Under the pieces are notes generated by a model, which was not told the origin of the DNA, made no database searches, and saw nothing but the letters and a program-made list of their open reading frames with translations. The translations under genes and the position numbers were made by a program. Positions 1 through 6,499 of a DNA stretch of 8,800 bases are shown piece after piece (positions within the stretch are counted from its first letter, which is position 1; every line of letters starts with the position of its first letter). The stretch spans positions 1-8,800 of the forward strand of contig JADJBS010000017.1 of the NCBI GenBank assembly GCA_016703665.1, in the 5' to 3' direction. The stretch is from Candidatus Defluviibacillus avedoerensis (GTDB lineage: Bacteria > Pseudomonadota > Gammaproteobacteria > Burkholderiales > Burkholderiaceae_C).

Positions 1-2
1 TG

Positions 3-371
3 GGCGTTTGCCGTGATTTTGCGCATGTGATGATTGCCTTGTGCCGCGCGGTCAACATCCCGGCGCGGTTCACCACGGGCACCGATTACGGGGCGGACCC
101 GATCTTGGGTCCACCTGACTTTCATGCGTACGTCGAGGTCTTTCTGGGGCAGGGGTGGTACATCTTTGATCCATCTGGCACGGCCATTCCGATGGGCTTT
201 GTCAGACTGGGTACGGGCCGTGATGCGGCCGATGTGTCCGTGGCCACGATGTTTGGTGGCGTGAAGTCCTATTCGCCCATCATTCGGGCTCAGGCCATTG
301 GGGACCCGTCTTATTCGATGGAGCAGCCATTGCCTTCGCTTCAGGCGGTGTCCACCGACGGGCGGCCATAA
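3..371 (+). CDS. Transglutaminase-like cysteine protease domain protein, 3' part (start lies left of the window)
   Basis: The reading frame is open from the first bases and ends with TAA at 369-371. It begins in the hallmark GVCRDFAH motif, whose Cys codon (9-11) is the catalytic cysteine of the transglutaminase-like superfamily. The other triad members follow with normal order and spacing: His in FHAYVEV (codon 123-125) and Asp in WYIFDPSG (codon 168-170). Many bacterial proteins of this kind are predicted cytoplasmic peptidases or amidases, often about 260-300 residues with an N-terminal beta-rich region. Here only the catalytic half is visible. A GTG at 27 could be mistaken for the start, but it lies after the catalytic Cys, so the gene must begin upstream. 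The YbaN-type gene follows within 10 bases and may be co-transcribed. The substrate is unknown. The family call is firm. Confidence 0.88.
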   Translation, partial: GVCRDFAHVMIALCRAVNIPARFTTGTDYGADPILGPPDFHAYVEVFLGQGWYIFDPSGTAIPMGFVRLGTGRDAADVSVATMFGGVKSYSPIIRAQAIGDPSYSMEQPLPSLQAVSTDGRP

Positions 372-378
372 TGCCTGG

Positions 379-757
379 GTGATTCAACGTAGCAAACAAC
401 TGTTGTGGCGCTTGTTGGCGGTGGTGGGCCTGATCTTGGCCATCATCGGTGCGGTGTTGCCTGTGATGCCCACGGTGCCCTTTTTGCTGCTCTCGGCCTG
501 GGCTGCAGGGCGAGGTTGGCCCGCGCTGGAGGCCTACATGTTGGCGCATCCCCAATGGGGTCCACCCATTCGCCAATGGCGAGCACGGCGCGGTATCCCG
601 CAAGGCCAAATGGCTGGCCTGCACCATGATGTTGTGCAGCGGGGGCATGATCTGGTTCATGCCCGTGCCAAATTGGGTGCGTGTGGCGGTAGATGCCACC
701 TTGCTGACGGTGGGGCTCTGGCTCAGTACGCGGCCTGAACCTCTGGTGTCGCAGTAA
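379..757 (+). pseudogene. ybaN: DUF454/YbaN-family inner-membrane protein, frameshifted
   Basis: The first part, from a GTG at 379, reads MIQRSKQLLWRLL and then a hydrophobic segment with GAVLPVMPTVPFLLLSAW, the signature of DUF454 (E. coli YbaN). It continues through AHPQWGPPIRQW. At about 577-582 homology jumps to another frame: from 581 the +1-shifted frame reads EHGAVSRKAKWLA, then a second hydrophobic stretch (LCSGGMIWFMPVPNWV, then DATLLTVGLWLS), ending at TAA 755-757. Restoring two bases in TGGCGAGCAC, as in TGGCGCGAGCAC, would join the frames and give about 126 residues, close to the usual family length. The family is a small membrane protein of unknown function. No ATG is in frame near the start (ATG at 371 stops after three codons), so GTG 379 is the best start although no clear Shine-Dalgarno precedes it. 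Both halves look conserved, so this is either a recent mutation or a sequence error. The symbol follows the E. coli homologue. Confidence 0.75.
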
Positions 758-1438
758 TCATCGGGTACGTTCGTTCGCCAGCGATGCCCACACCCCTTCA
801 AACACCCTGGATGTGGCTGCCAGCAGTGTCGCTTTGGGTTCCTTGTATTGCCCCAGTACCCAGTGCGTCACGGCCTGGCTGACCGCACCAACCAGGGCCA
901 AGCCCAGCATGCGGGCCTCGTCGTCATCAACTTGCCATTGCGGGTAGCGGTGTCTGGCAAAGCCGATGACCATGTCGGCAAAACCATCGATGTTGCTGAT
1001 GTAGGTGGCATCGACTTTGGGGCTGACACCCAGCACCTCCAGCCAGCACACGCGCGCCACACAAGGTTGTGCGGCCATGTCAAACAGTGCGTCCAGTCCG
1101 GCCCGAATGGTGGCCATGGCGTCACCCTCCTGGGTGGCGGACATCAGGTGTGCCAGTACGGTTTGCTGAAGTTGATCAAATTGCTGGCGGTAGACGGCAA
1201 TGAGCAGGTCTTCCAGGTTTTCAAACGATTCGTAGAAGTACCGGTCAGTTAGCTCGGCCTGCTTGCACAGTTTGCGCACGGTGGCGGTGCGGTAACCCGT
1301 TGTGCCAAAGATCTGCAACCCGGCATCCAGAAACTGCTGGCGTCTGCGCGCGGTGCGATCTGCCAGTTTTTCGCCTCCGTAAACGCGGCCGATGGTGTCG
1401 TGCTTTGACGCTGAGTTGCTCATGCTGGTATTTGACAT
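758..1438 (-). CDS. TetR/AcrR-family transcriptional regulator
   Basis: This 226-residue protein has the TetR layout. A short polar N-terminus leads to a DNA-binding domain at about residues 29-80: TARRRQQFLDAG (helix 1), IFGTTGYRTATVRKLCKQAEL (core of the helix-turn-helix) and TDRYFYESFENLEDLL. The family-typical FYxSFxNxEDLL pattern is clear. The variable C-terminal ligand and dimer domain follows. The start used is ATG at 1438. A TTG one codon earlier and an ATG at 1423 are alternatives, and none has a strong Shine-Dalgarno. The gene is divergent from the monooxygenase at 1501 with a 62-base gap holding an imperfect palindrome, so it probably represses the monooxygenase-hydrolase pair and itself. 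The inducer is likely a substrate or product of that pathway (inference). Its stop codon abuts the stop of the upstream convergent YbaN gene with no spacer. Confidence 0.9.
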   Translation of the reverse strand: MSNTSMSNSASKHDTIGRVYGGEKLADRTARRRQQFLDAGLQIFGTTGYRTATVRKLCKQAELTDRYFYESFENLEDLLIAVYRQQFDQLQQTVLAHLMSATQEGDAMATIRAGLDALFDMAAQPCVARVCWLEVLGVSPKVDATYISNIDGFADMVIGFARHRYPQWQVDDDEARMLGLALVGAVSQAVTHWVLGQYKEPKATLLAATSRVFEGVWASLANERTR

Positions 1439-1450
1439 CAATCGTCGTCA

Positions 1451-1469
1451 CTTGTAAACTGACTACAGG
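1451..1469. promoter_or_regulatory. Candidate TetR-type operator in the divergent tetR/monooxygenase promoter region
   Basis: The segment CTTGTAAACTGACTACAGG is an imperfect inverted repeat centred on T1460. TGTA (1453-1456) pairs with TACA (1464-1467), C1459 pairs with G1461, and the outer C1451 pairs with G1469. It lies in the only spacer (1439-1500) between the divergent regulator and monooxygenase genes, where TetR proteins usually bind. TTGTAA at 1452-1457 could serve as a weak -35 for the monooxygenase, but no good -10 is visible. The match is imperfect and the assignment rests mainly on position. Confidence 0.35.
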
Positions 1470-1500
1470 AATCTTCACTTTTGTAGCGAGTTTCACGCCC

Positions 1501-2958
1501 ATGCAGCAACACAAGGTCATCATCATTGGCAGCGGTTTTGGCGGTCAGGCATCGGCCGTGAACTTGCGCCGCATCGGCATCGAAGACTTCCTGATCCTGG
1601 AGCGCCGCAGTTGGATGGGCGGCACCTGGAGTCAAAACAGCTACCCCGGTGCGGCTGTGGACGTACAGTCCCCTCTGTATTCCTTGTCATTTGAGCCCTA
1701 CAAATGGACCCAAATGTTTGCCGAGCAAGATGAGTTGGTCGAGTACACCAACCACGTGTTGGCCAAGCATGGCTTGCGCGAGAAGACGCAGCTCAATGCC
1801 AACGTGACTCAGGTGAAGTGGCTGGAAGACAAAGCCTTGTGGGAAGTGCAGACTGAATCTCAGGGCACCTTTTACGGGCAGTTCCTGATCAACGCCTCAG
1901 GGCCCTTGAGCACCCCTGTCATCCCCGCTTTCAAGGGTCGCGACACCTTCCAAGGCCACAGCTTTCACACCAATGCGTGGGATCACGGCTACGACTACAA
2001 AGGCAAGCGCGTGGCCATCATCGGCAGCGGTGCCAGCGCCGCGCAGGTGATCCCTGCGATTGCGCCAGACGTGGCCAAGCTGGACGTGTTTCAGCGCACG
2101 CCACATTGGGTGTTGCCCAGACCCGATCGCGTGTTCTCAAAATTAGAGCGCGCTTTGCTCGGCTCCAAGCTGGTCTACAAGGCTTTGCGCACCATCATCT
2201 ACTGGGCGCTTGAAAGCCGGGTGGTGGGGTTCAAGTACTCCACGACCATGCTCAAGCTGGTGGCCGAGCGTCCCGCGCTCAAACACATCCGCACGCAATT
2301 GAAGGACCCCAAACTGCAAGCCGCCGTGACGCCGGATTACACCATTGGTTGTAAACGTGTGATCTTGTCGAGCACGCTGTACCCAGCCTTGGCCCGCCCC
2401 AACGTCAGCCTGCATACCCGTGATGACGCCATTGCCGAGATCAATGAACGCGGTATCTTGACGACCAAGGGCAAGCAGATTGATCTCGATCTGATCGTGT
2501 ATTCAACCGGTTATGACGCCACAGATGGTGTCATCTCGTATCCGGTGATTGGCAAGGGCGGCGTGACGGTGGCCGACAAGTGGCGCGAGTACCCACGTGC
2601 CTACTTGGGCACCACCTTGCCGGGCTTCCCCAATCTGTTTGTGGTGACGGGCCCCAATACAGGGATCGGTCACACCTCGGCCATCTTTGTGATCGAAGCG
2701 CAGATGGAATACATCCGCCGCGCCATCCAGGCTGTGCAGGCTCGCCAGGGCAAAGCCATTGAAGTGAAGGCCGATGCCGAGAACGACTACACCGCGATGA
2801 TCCATAAAGAGATGAAGCAAACAGTGTGGCAATCTGGCGGCTGCCACAGCTGGTATCAAAGCAAGAGCGGGCACGTGATTGCGATGTTCCCAGGCTTTAG
2901 CTTCACCTTCCGGCAGATGGCCAAGGCCTTCAAGCCGCAGCACCACCAATTCCGTTGA
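1501..2958 (+). CDS. Flavin-containing monooxygenase of the Baeyer-Villiger type
   Basis: This 485-residue class B flavoprotein is predicted to use FAD and NADPH to insert one oxygen atom into a carbonyl or heteroatom substrate. The FAD-binding GxGxxG is GSGFGG at residues 10-15, followed by the acidic end of strand 2 (LILERR) and GGTW at 40-43, then YPGAAVDV. The Baeyer-Villiger fingerprint FxGxxxHxxxW(P/D) is present as FQGHSFHTNAWD at residues 150-161. The NADPH-binding Rossmann motif GSGASA is at 175-180. VYSTGYDA near residue 340 corresponds to the ATG motif late in FMO proteins. The ATG at 1501 puts GxGxxG at the expected distance from the N-terminus; the in-frame upstream extension runs antisense to tetR and is not protein-like. 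The gene diverges from tetR and is followed 15 bases later by an alpha/beta hydrolase. The substrate is unknown: cyclic or linear ketones, or long-chain alkyl compounds, are all possible. Confidence 0.9.
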   Translation: MQQHKVIIIGSGFGGQASAVNLRRIGIEDFLILERRSWMGGTWSQNSYPGAAVDVQSPLYSLSFEPYKWTQMFAEQDELVEYTNHVLAKHGLREKTQLNANVTQVKWLEDKALWEVQTESQGTFYGQFLINASGPLSTPVIPAFKGRDTFQGHSFHTNAWDHGYDYKGKRVAIIGSGASAAQVIPAIAPDVAKLDVFQRTPHWVLPRPDRVFSKLERALLGSKLVYKALRTIIYWALESRVVGFKYSTTMLKLVAERPALKHIRTQLKDPKLQAAVTPDYTIGCKRVILSSTLYPALARPNVSLHTRDDAIAEINERGILTTKGKQIDLDLIVYSTGYDATDGVISYPVIGKGGVTVADKWREYPRAYLGTTLPGFPNLFVVTGPNTGIGHTSAIFVIEAQMEYIRRAIQAVQARQGKAIEVKADAENDYTAMIHKEMKQTVWQSGGCHSWYQSKSGHVIAMFPGFSFTFRQMAKAFKPQHHQFR

Positions 2959-2973
2959 GTGCGGATTCGCTAA

Positions 2974-3929
2974 ATGGCTTTGTCTCGTCCATTACTTGCA
3001 GTCGCAGCAGGCGCATCACTGGCTTTTGCGGCGTGGGCTTATGCCACGTATCCAACGGTCGGTCAGTTGACCTATCAATTGGGCTCGCGCGCCGAGTCCT
3101 ACTTGTATGGCCTGCACAAAGAGCGTGTGGTGGTCGATGGCGTGCCGATGGCCCTGTACCGATCAGCTGGCCAGGGTGAGGCCATTTTGATGCTGCATGG
3201 CTTCAGTGCGGACAAGGATGTCTGGGCGCGGTTTGCTCGGCATTTTTCTGCCACCCACCAAGTGGTCATTCCTGATGTGGCGGGGCATGGCGAAACCGGC
3301 TTTCAGACTGACTGGTCCTATTCGCGCCTGCGCAGGTTGATCGCTTGATCAAATTGATGGATCAGTTGGGCATTCCAAAAGCCCATGTCATCGGTAATTC
3401 GATGGGTGGACACATCGCTGCGCAGATGGCGGTGAGCCATCCAGACCGTGTGTTGTCAGCCGGTTTGGTCGACCCGGCTGGCTTGCCGCAGCCGCACCCC
3501 AGCGACATGCAAAAGATGTTGGCCCAAGGGCAAAACCCCTTTTTGTTTGACACGCGCAAAGGGTTTGAAACCTTCTACCCCATGACCATGGCATCGCCGC
3601 CATGGATGCCTGGCTATGTGCTGGATGCGATTGCAGACCAGTACATTGCCCGACGCTCGCAGTTGGCGTTGATCTTCCAGCAGTCTCATCAACCTACTGA
3701 CTTGCAGGCCCGATTGCCGCAAGTCAAGGTGCCGACCTTGCTGCTGTGGGGAAAGGAAGACCGGCTGATCGACGTCAGCGCCATGCCACTGTGGCAAGCC
3801 GCTTTGCCTCATGCCAAAGCGGTGGTGTGGGATGGCATCGGGCACATGCCCATGGTGGAGCGCCCTGGGCAAACCGCCGAGCTTTACCAAGCCTTCCTCA
3901 AAGACTTACACCAGCAAGTGCCGCGCTGA
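2974..3929 (+). pseudogene. Membrane-anchored alpha/beta hydrolase, interrupted by a single-base frameshift
   Basis: The first frame (ATG 2974 to TGA 3346-3348) has an N-terminal hydrophobic anchor (LLAVAAGASLAFAAWAYA) and the oxyanion-hole motif LMLHGF (His75-Gly76). The second frame (to TGA 3927-3929) holds the nucleophile elbow GNSMGG (Ser143 in corrected numbering), the acid in LLLWGKEDRL (Asp263) and the His in GIGHMPMVERP (His291). After TATTCG (3319-3324) two bases stand where a codon is expected, and from 3327 the other frame reads PAQVDRLIKLMDQLG. Adding one base near 3324-3326, for example GG instead of G, restores a 318-residue protein with a complete Ser-Asp-His triad. The gene follows the monooxygenase by 15 bases and is probably co-transcribed. 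An esterase acting on the Baeyer-Villiger product is a natural role (inference). Its end overlaps the convergent gshA by 24 bases. Whether the frameshift is biological or a sequence error cannot be decided here. Confidence 0.82.
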
Positions 3930-5423
3930 CATGTAGTCCTGCCTGAAGGCTTCAAAGGGCAGGGTGTCGGCCGCTTCAATGGCGGTTTGATCTTGCAGCG
4001 AGGTTTGAGCTTGTTGCTCAAATTTAGCTAGGACCTCGGCTGACAAGGCTTGAGCGGTCAGCTTGGCGTGGGTTTGGGCAGATTGGGCCAAACTGAAAGC
4101 CACGTGGCCTGGGGTTTGTTGGCTTTGCATGGCAGCCACCACACGCGCTGATGGCAGCAAGCTTGGGTCAGCCAAAGCGGATGCGGCGGCCTGCCACGCT
4201 TCTTGATGGGCCCGGCCACCTTGCGCCGCGTCCAGCGCTTGGGCAATGGTCTGGCATCGTTGCACGATGTCTTTTGCCCAATCCATCAGCAAGACCTCGT
4301 CCTTGCCCCGCTCCAGGCGCAAGCCAGGCTCTCGGCCCCGCGTGGCCACCTTTTGCTGGTTACGGGCCAAGGCTGCGATCTCTTGAGGGGTGTCCTCAGG
4401 ACTGTCAGACAACAGGCAGTGCAGCAAAAAGATATCCAGGAACCGGACGGTGTTGTCGTCAATCCCGATGGATAGGAAGGGGTTGAGGTCCACGCAGCGC
4501 ACTTCAACGTATTCCACACCGCGCTCGCGCAATGCGTGCAAAGGGCGTTCGCCTGTTTGAATGACCCGCTTGGGGCGGATGGTGCTGTAGAACTCGTTTT
4601 CAATCTGCAGCAACGAGGTCGACAGTTGTTTGTAGCCGCCCTGTTCATCCTGGATGCCGATGGCCTCGTAGGCTGGATAGGCCCGCGTCAGGGCATCTTG
4701 CAGTGATGCGGCGTAGCCTTTCAAACCGTTGTAGCTGACAGCCAAAGAACTTTGTGCGTCGCTTTGGTAGCCCAGGCGGCCCATGCGCAAGGATGTGGCG
4801 TAGGGCAAATACAGCGTGTCATCGCCCAAAGGTTGCAGGCCGTGGTCCTGGCCATGAACAAAACAAGTGGTGACGGCCGGTGAGGCTCCGAACAGCACCA
4901 ACAGCAAGAAGGACTGGCGCCTAAAGTTGCGGATCAGCCCAAAGTAATCGTCGTTAGACAGGCCAGGCATGGACCAGTTGTAGTGAATGCCTGAAATGGT
5001 TTGCATGCGCCGGCCGTAGCGATGGCCTAGACCCATGCGGTAAACGCTTTTGGCTTGCCCCACGTTGGATGAGCCGTATTGCCCAATCGGGATGGCCTCA
5101 TCGGCTGGTAAAGCGCCGGGCATGCTGCTGACCCACAACTGCTCGTGGTCCAGGGCTTGGTAAACAAACTGGTGAATCTGCGTCAGCTCTTGCAGGCAAT
5201 CCTGCACGCTGGCATGCGCGCCTGTGACCAATTCAACTTGTGCTTCACTGAAATCCGTTGTGATGTGCGGATTGGTGAGCGCCGAGCCCAAGGCGCGAGG
5301 GTGTGCAGTTTGGGCCAGTTGACCGCTTGGACTGGTGCGCAGGCTTTCCTTTTCGATGCCTCGGCGGATGCCTTTCAGGCGCTCGGGGGCCAACGTCAAC
5401 AGTCGTTCATTCAAGCTGGTCAA
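3906..5423 (-). CDS. gshA: Glutamate-cysteine ligase, type I (gamma-glutamylcysteine synthetase)
   Basis: This enzyme catalyses the ATP-dependent joining of L-glutamate and L-cysteine, the first and usually rate-limiting step of glutathione synthesis in the cytoplasm. The 505-residue product follows the E. coli-type GshA family (about 518 residues) along its whole length. It has LKGIRRGIEKESLR near the N-terminus, HPRALGSALTNPHITTDFSE, ISGIHYNWSMP in the centre, and VEYVEVRCVDLNPF, matching the YIEVRSxDxNPF active-site strand. The start is TTG at 5423. No in-frame ATG lies nearby, and a strong Shine-Dalgarno (GAGGAG, six bases away) supports TTG. The gene is divergent from the amidotransferase-like gene at 5471, so their promoters must share or overlap a very short spacer. 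Its 3' end overlaps the hydrolase gene on the opposite strand. The identification is secure. Confidence 0.97.
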   Translation of the reverse strand: MTSLNERLLTLAPERLKGIRRGIEKESLRTSPSGQLAQTAHPRALGSALTNPHITTDFSEAQVELVTGAHASVQDCLQELTQIHQFVYQALDHEQLWVSSMPGALPADEAIPIGQYGSSNVGQAKSVYRMGLGHRYGRRMQTISGIHYNWSMPGLSNDDYFGLIRNFRRQSFLLLVLFGASPAVTTCFVHGQDHGLQPLGDDTLYLPYATSLRMGRLGYQSDAQSSLAVSYNGLKGYAASLQDALTRAYPAYEAIGIQDEQGGYKQLSTSLLQIENEFYSTIRPKRVIQTGERPLHALRERGVEYVEVRCVDLNPFLSIGIDDNTVRFLDIFLLHCLLSDSPEDTPQEIAALARNQQKVATRGREPGLRLERGKDEVLLMDWAKDIVQRCQTIAQALDAAQGGRAHQEAWQAAASALADPSLLPSARVVAAMQSQQTPGHVAFSLAQSAQTHAKLTAQALSAEVLAKFEQQAQTSLQDQTAIEAADTLPFEAFRQDYMSARHLLV

Positions 5424-5429
5424 ATCTCA

Positions 5430-5436
5430 CTCCTCT
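5430..5436 (-). promoter_or_regulatory. Ribosome binding site that fixes the TTG start of gshA
   Basis: On the minus strand the sequence reads AGAGGAG, then six bases (TGAGAT), then TTG. This is a near-ideal Shine-Dalgarno at ideal spacing, and it selects TTG 5423 over any downstream start. Confidence 0.7.
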
Positions 5437-5470
5437 TTTCATGCGTGAGGCGCAAAGTTATCAGAGTTGG

Positions 5471-5980
5471 ATGAACCTTGCTGGACATGTGTTTGTTGCC
5501 GATCCATTTCGCTTGCCCTTGGACGCCGAGGTGTATCTGCACCTGCGACGGGCGACCTACGGTGAGGTCAGCCATGACATGACCCATCCCTACGTGGTCC
5601 GTCCGGGCGTGCTGTTGATGCACAACGGCAACATCGCCCACCTGGCGCCCCAAGACACCGCCCGAAGTGACACCTCTGAGTTGGCGCGTTTGCTGCGAGA
5701 CATGTTGAATGGCTTGTCAGACGATCAAGCGGCAGCGTTGATCCGCTCGCAGGGATTTCGGGCCCTGACGGCGCCTTTGATCGAAGGATCGATGGTGGTT
5801 CTGATGGATGCCAAGGGCCCCGTTCATTTGGGGCGCGACTGGCACACAGTGGGCGCCGCGGACTGGAGTGAGGCCATGGCCGGCATGGATGTGTCTAACG
5901 TTCACACCTGGGGGCGTGACTTGATCACGGCTATCGAATCCGATATCGCCGAACTGGACCCAGTCGCTGTGCTCGCCTGA
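5471..5980 (+). CDS. Class II glutamine amidotransferase-like protein lacking the catalytic N-terminus
   Basis: The 169-residue product resembles the later part of class II (N-terminal nucleophile) glutamine amidotransferase domains of the small stand-alone kind seen in phages and bacteria. Residues 22-31 (YLHLRRATYG) match the HxRxATxG strand, then MTHPY (37-41) matches NTHPF, LLMHNG (48-53) holds the Asn-Gly oxyanion-hole pair, and SDT (66-68) matches the family SDT. GSMVVLMD followed by a strand ending in GRDW also fits. Normal family members begin with Met-Cys, the Cys being the nucleophile, plus some tens of residues before HxRxATxG; those are absent. The frame can be extended upstream to ATG 5441 or GTG 5303, but that extension shows no MC motif and runs into antisense gshA. 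No strong Shine-Dalgarno precedes ATG 5471. It may be a degenerate paralogue, a gene truncated at its 5' end, or a non-catalytic glutamine-binding protein. The family resemblance is a judgement from motifs. Confidence 0.65.
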   Translation: MNLAGHVFVADPFRLPLDAEVYLHLRRATYGEVSHDMTHPYVVRPGVLLMHNGNIAHLAPQDTARSDTSELARLLRDMLNGLSDDQAAALIRSQGFRALTAPLIEGSMVVLMDAKGPVHLGRDWHTVGAADWSEAMAGMDVSNVHTWGRDLITAIESDIAELDPVAVLA

Positions 5981-5993
5981 CCGTAGCTGGTGC

Positions 5994-6017
5994 GCCCCAG
6001 AGGGCTGGGGCTACAAT
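5994..6017 (+). promoter_or_regulatory. Promoter -10 element abutting a perfect hairpin upstream of the DUF2946 gene
   Basis: TACAAT at 6012-6017 is a good sigma-70 -10 hexamer in the GGGGCTACAATC context common in this group of bacteria. Directly before it, GCCCCAG-AGGG-CTGGGGC (5994-6011) forms a perfect 7-bp stem with a 4-base loop. The hairpin lacks a following T-run, so it is a poor intrinsic terminator for the upstream gene. It occupies the -35/-10 spacer, where a regulator could bind. No convincing -35 is seen. With initiation 6-8 bases after the -10, the transcript would start almost at the ATG at 6026, giving little or no leader. Confidence 0.5.
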
Positions 6018-6025
6018 CAATCTCC

Positions 6026-6412
6026 ATGAGTTCGCGACGCGTCATCAACCGCTTCATTGCATGGATTGCTTGCTTTGCAATCCTGGTCAGCGGTGTTGCG
6101 TCTGGCTTGGTGCATGCCAGCCCATCTCCAGCGGCAGATGCCTTGTTCGAAATTTGCTCTGCCACGGGTTCCAAATGGGTCAAGGCGGACTCTGGCGCAT
6201 CTGAGTCCAAGTCGGCGCCTGCCTCCAAGGGGGTGGGTAAGCATTGCCCAGCCTGCTCATTGCACCACCCCGCCCTGGGGTTGGCCCATGCCCCGACCAT
6301 CTCAGTGGTCGATTTGACCCTCAAAGACAGCTTGCCAGAGCTGTTTCTCAGCGCTCCGCAGACTTTGTTTGCGTGGCGCTCGGCGCAGCCTCGCGCGCCG
6401 CCGTTTTGCTGA
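6026..6412 (+). CDS. DUF2946-family secreted or membrane-anchored protein, probably copper-linked
   Basis: The 128-residue protein starts with a basic segment (MSSRRVINRF) and a hydrophobic stretch (IAWIACFAILVSGVASGLVHA) that could be a signal peptide or membrane anchor. Then come EIC at 42-44, a low-complexity Ser/Ala/Lys linker at about 54-72, a metal-binding-like HCPACSLHH at 73-81, and a C-terminus with an RAPPF motif. This order (hydrophobic start, Cys, CPxCxxHH, terminal Arg-Pro-Pro) is characteristic of DUF2946 proteins. Their function is unproven, but they often sit next to copper genes and TonB-dependent receptors. ATG 6026 is chosen because it gives the signal-like N-terminus and lies just after the -10 element; in-frame starts further upstream would precede the promoter. 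The next gene is the TonB-receptor-like stub. Confidence 0.75.
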   Translation: MSSRRVINRFIAWIACFAILVSGVASGLVHASPSPAADALFEICSATGSKWVKADSGASESKSAPASKGVGKHCPACSLHHPALGLAHAPTISVVDLTLKDSLPELFLSAPQTLFAWRSAQPRAPPFC

Positions 6413-6430
6413 CACACCAACGCTACTGAT

Positions 6431-6475
6431 CCAGGCTCGCCGCTTTGTGCAGGCCTGGTCCTGCCCAGCTTGGGC
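6431..6475 (+). repeat. Two short hairpins in the gap after the DUF2946 gene
   Basis: CCAGGC (6431-6436) pairs with GCCTGG (6453-6458) across a 16-base loop. GCCCA (6463-6467) pairs with TGGGC (6471-6475) across a 3-base loop. Neither has a downstream T-run. They fill the 87-base non-coding gap (6413-6499) before the secreted small ORF and could be RNA leader structure or chance in GC-rich DNA. I see no recognisable cobalamin-riboswitch or other riboswitch core. Confidence 0.35.
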
Positions 6476-6499
6476 GTCTGCACTGAAACGACACCTCTC

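Noticed and set aside
298..738. A longer reading of the YbaN region from 298 to 738 as one 146-residue protein.
   Set aside because: Its first 27 residues overlap the transglutaminase gene and look random. Its last part after about 580 is the wrong frame, while the conserved tail lies in the next frame.
2503..2949. Long open frames antisense to the monooxygenase, and similar ones antisense to the hydrolase and gshA.
   Set aside because: They mirror the codon structure of clearly conserved genes on the other strand and show no domain motifs or ribosome sites.
1172..3356. Identical 12-mer TTGATCAAATTG at 1172-1183 and 3345-3356, resembling Fnr-type half-sites.
   Set aside because: Both copies are inside coding sequence (tetR antisense and hydrolase), encode different residues, and are not in promoters. 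Coincidence is the simplest explanation.
3345..3929. The second half of the hydrolase as an independent gene starting at TTG 3345.
   Set aside because: It would lack the oxyanion-hole half of the fold and has no ribosome site. The preceding frame supplies exactly the missing part.
5303..5470. Upstream extension of the amidotransferase-like gene to 5303, which might have supplied the missing N-terminus.
   Set aside because: The extension is antisense to the conserved gshA N-terminus and contains no MC start or strand pattern of the amidotransferase family.
6413..6499. A possible riboswitch before the receptor-like stub.
   Set aside because: Only two simple GC-rich hairpins are present. No conserved cobalamin, TPP or FMN core sequence was recognised.
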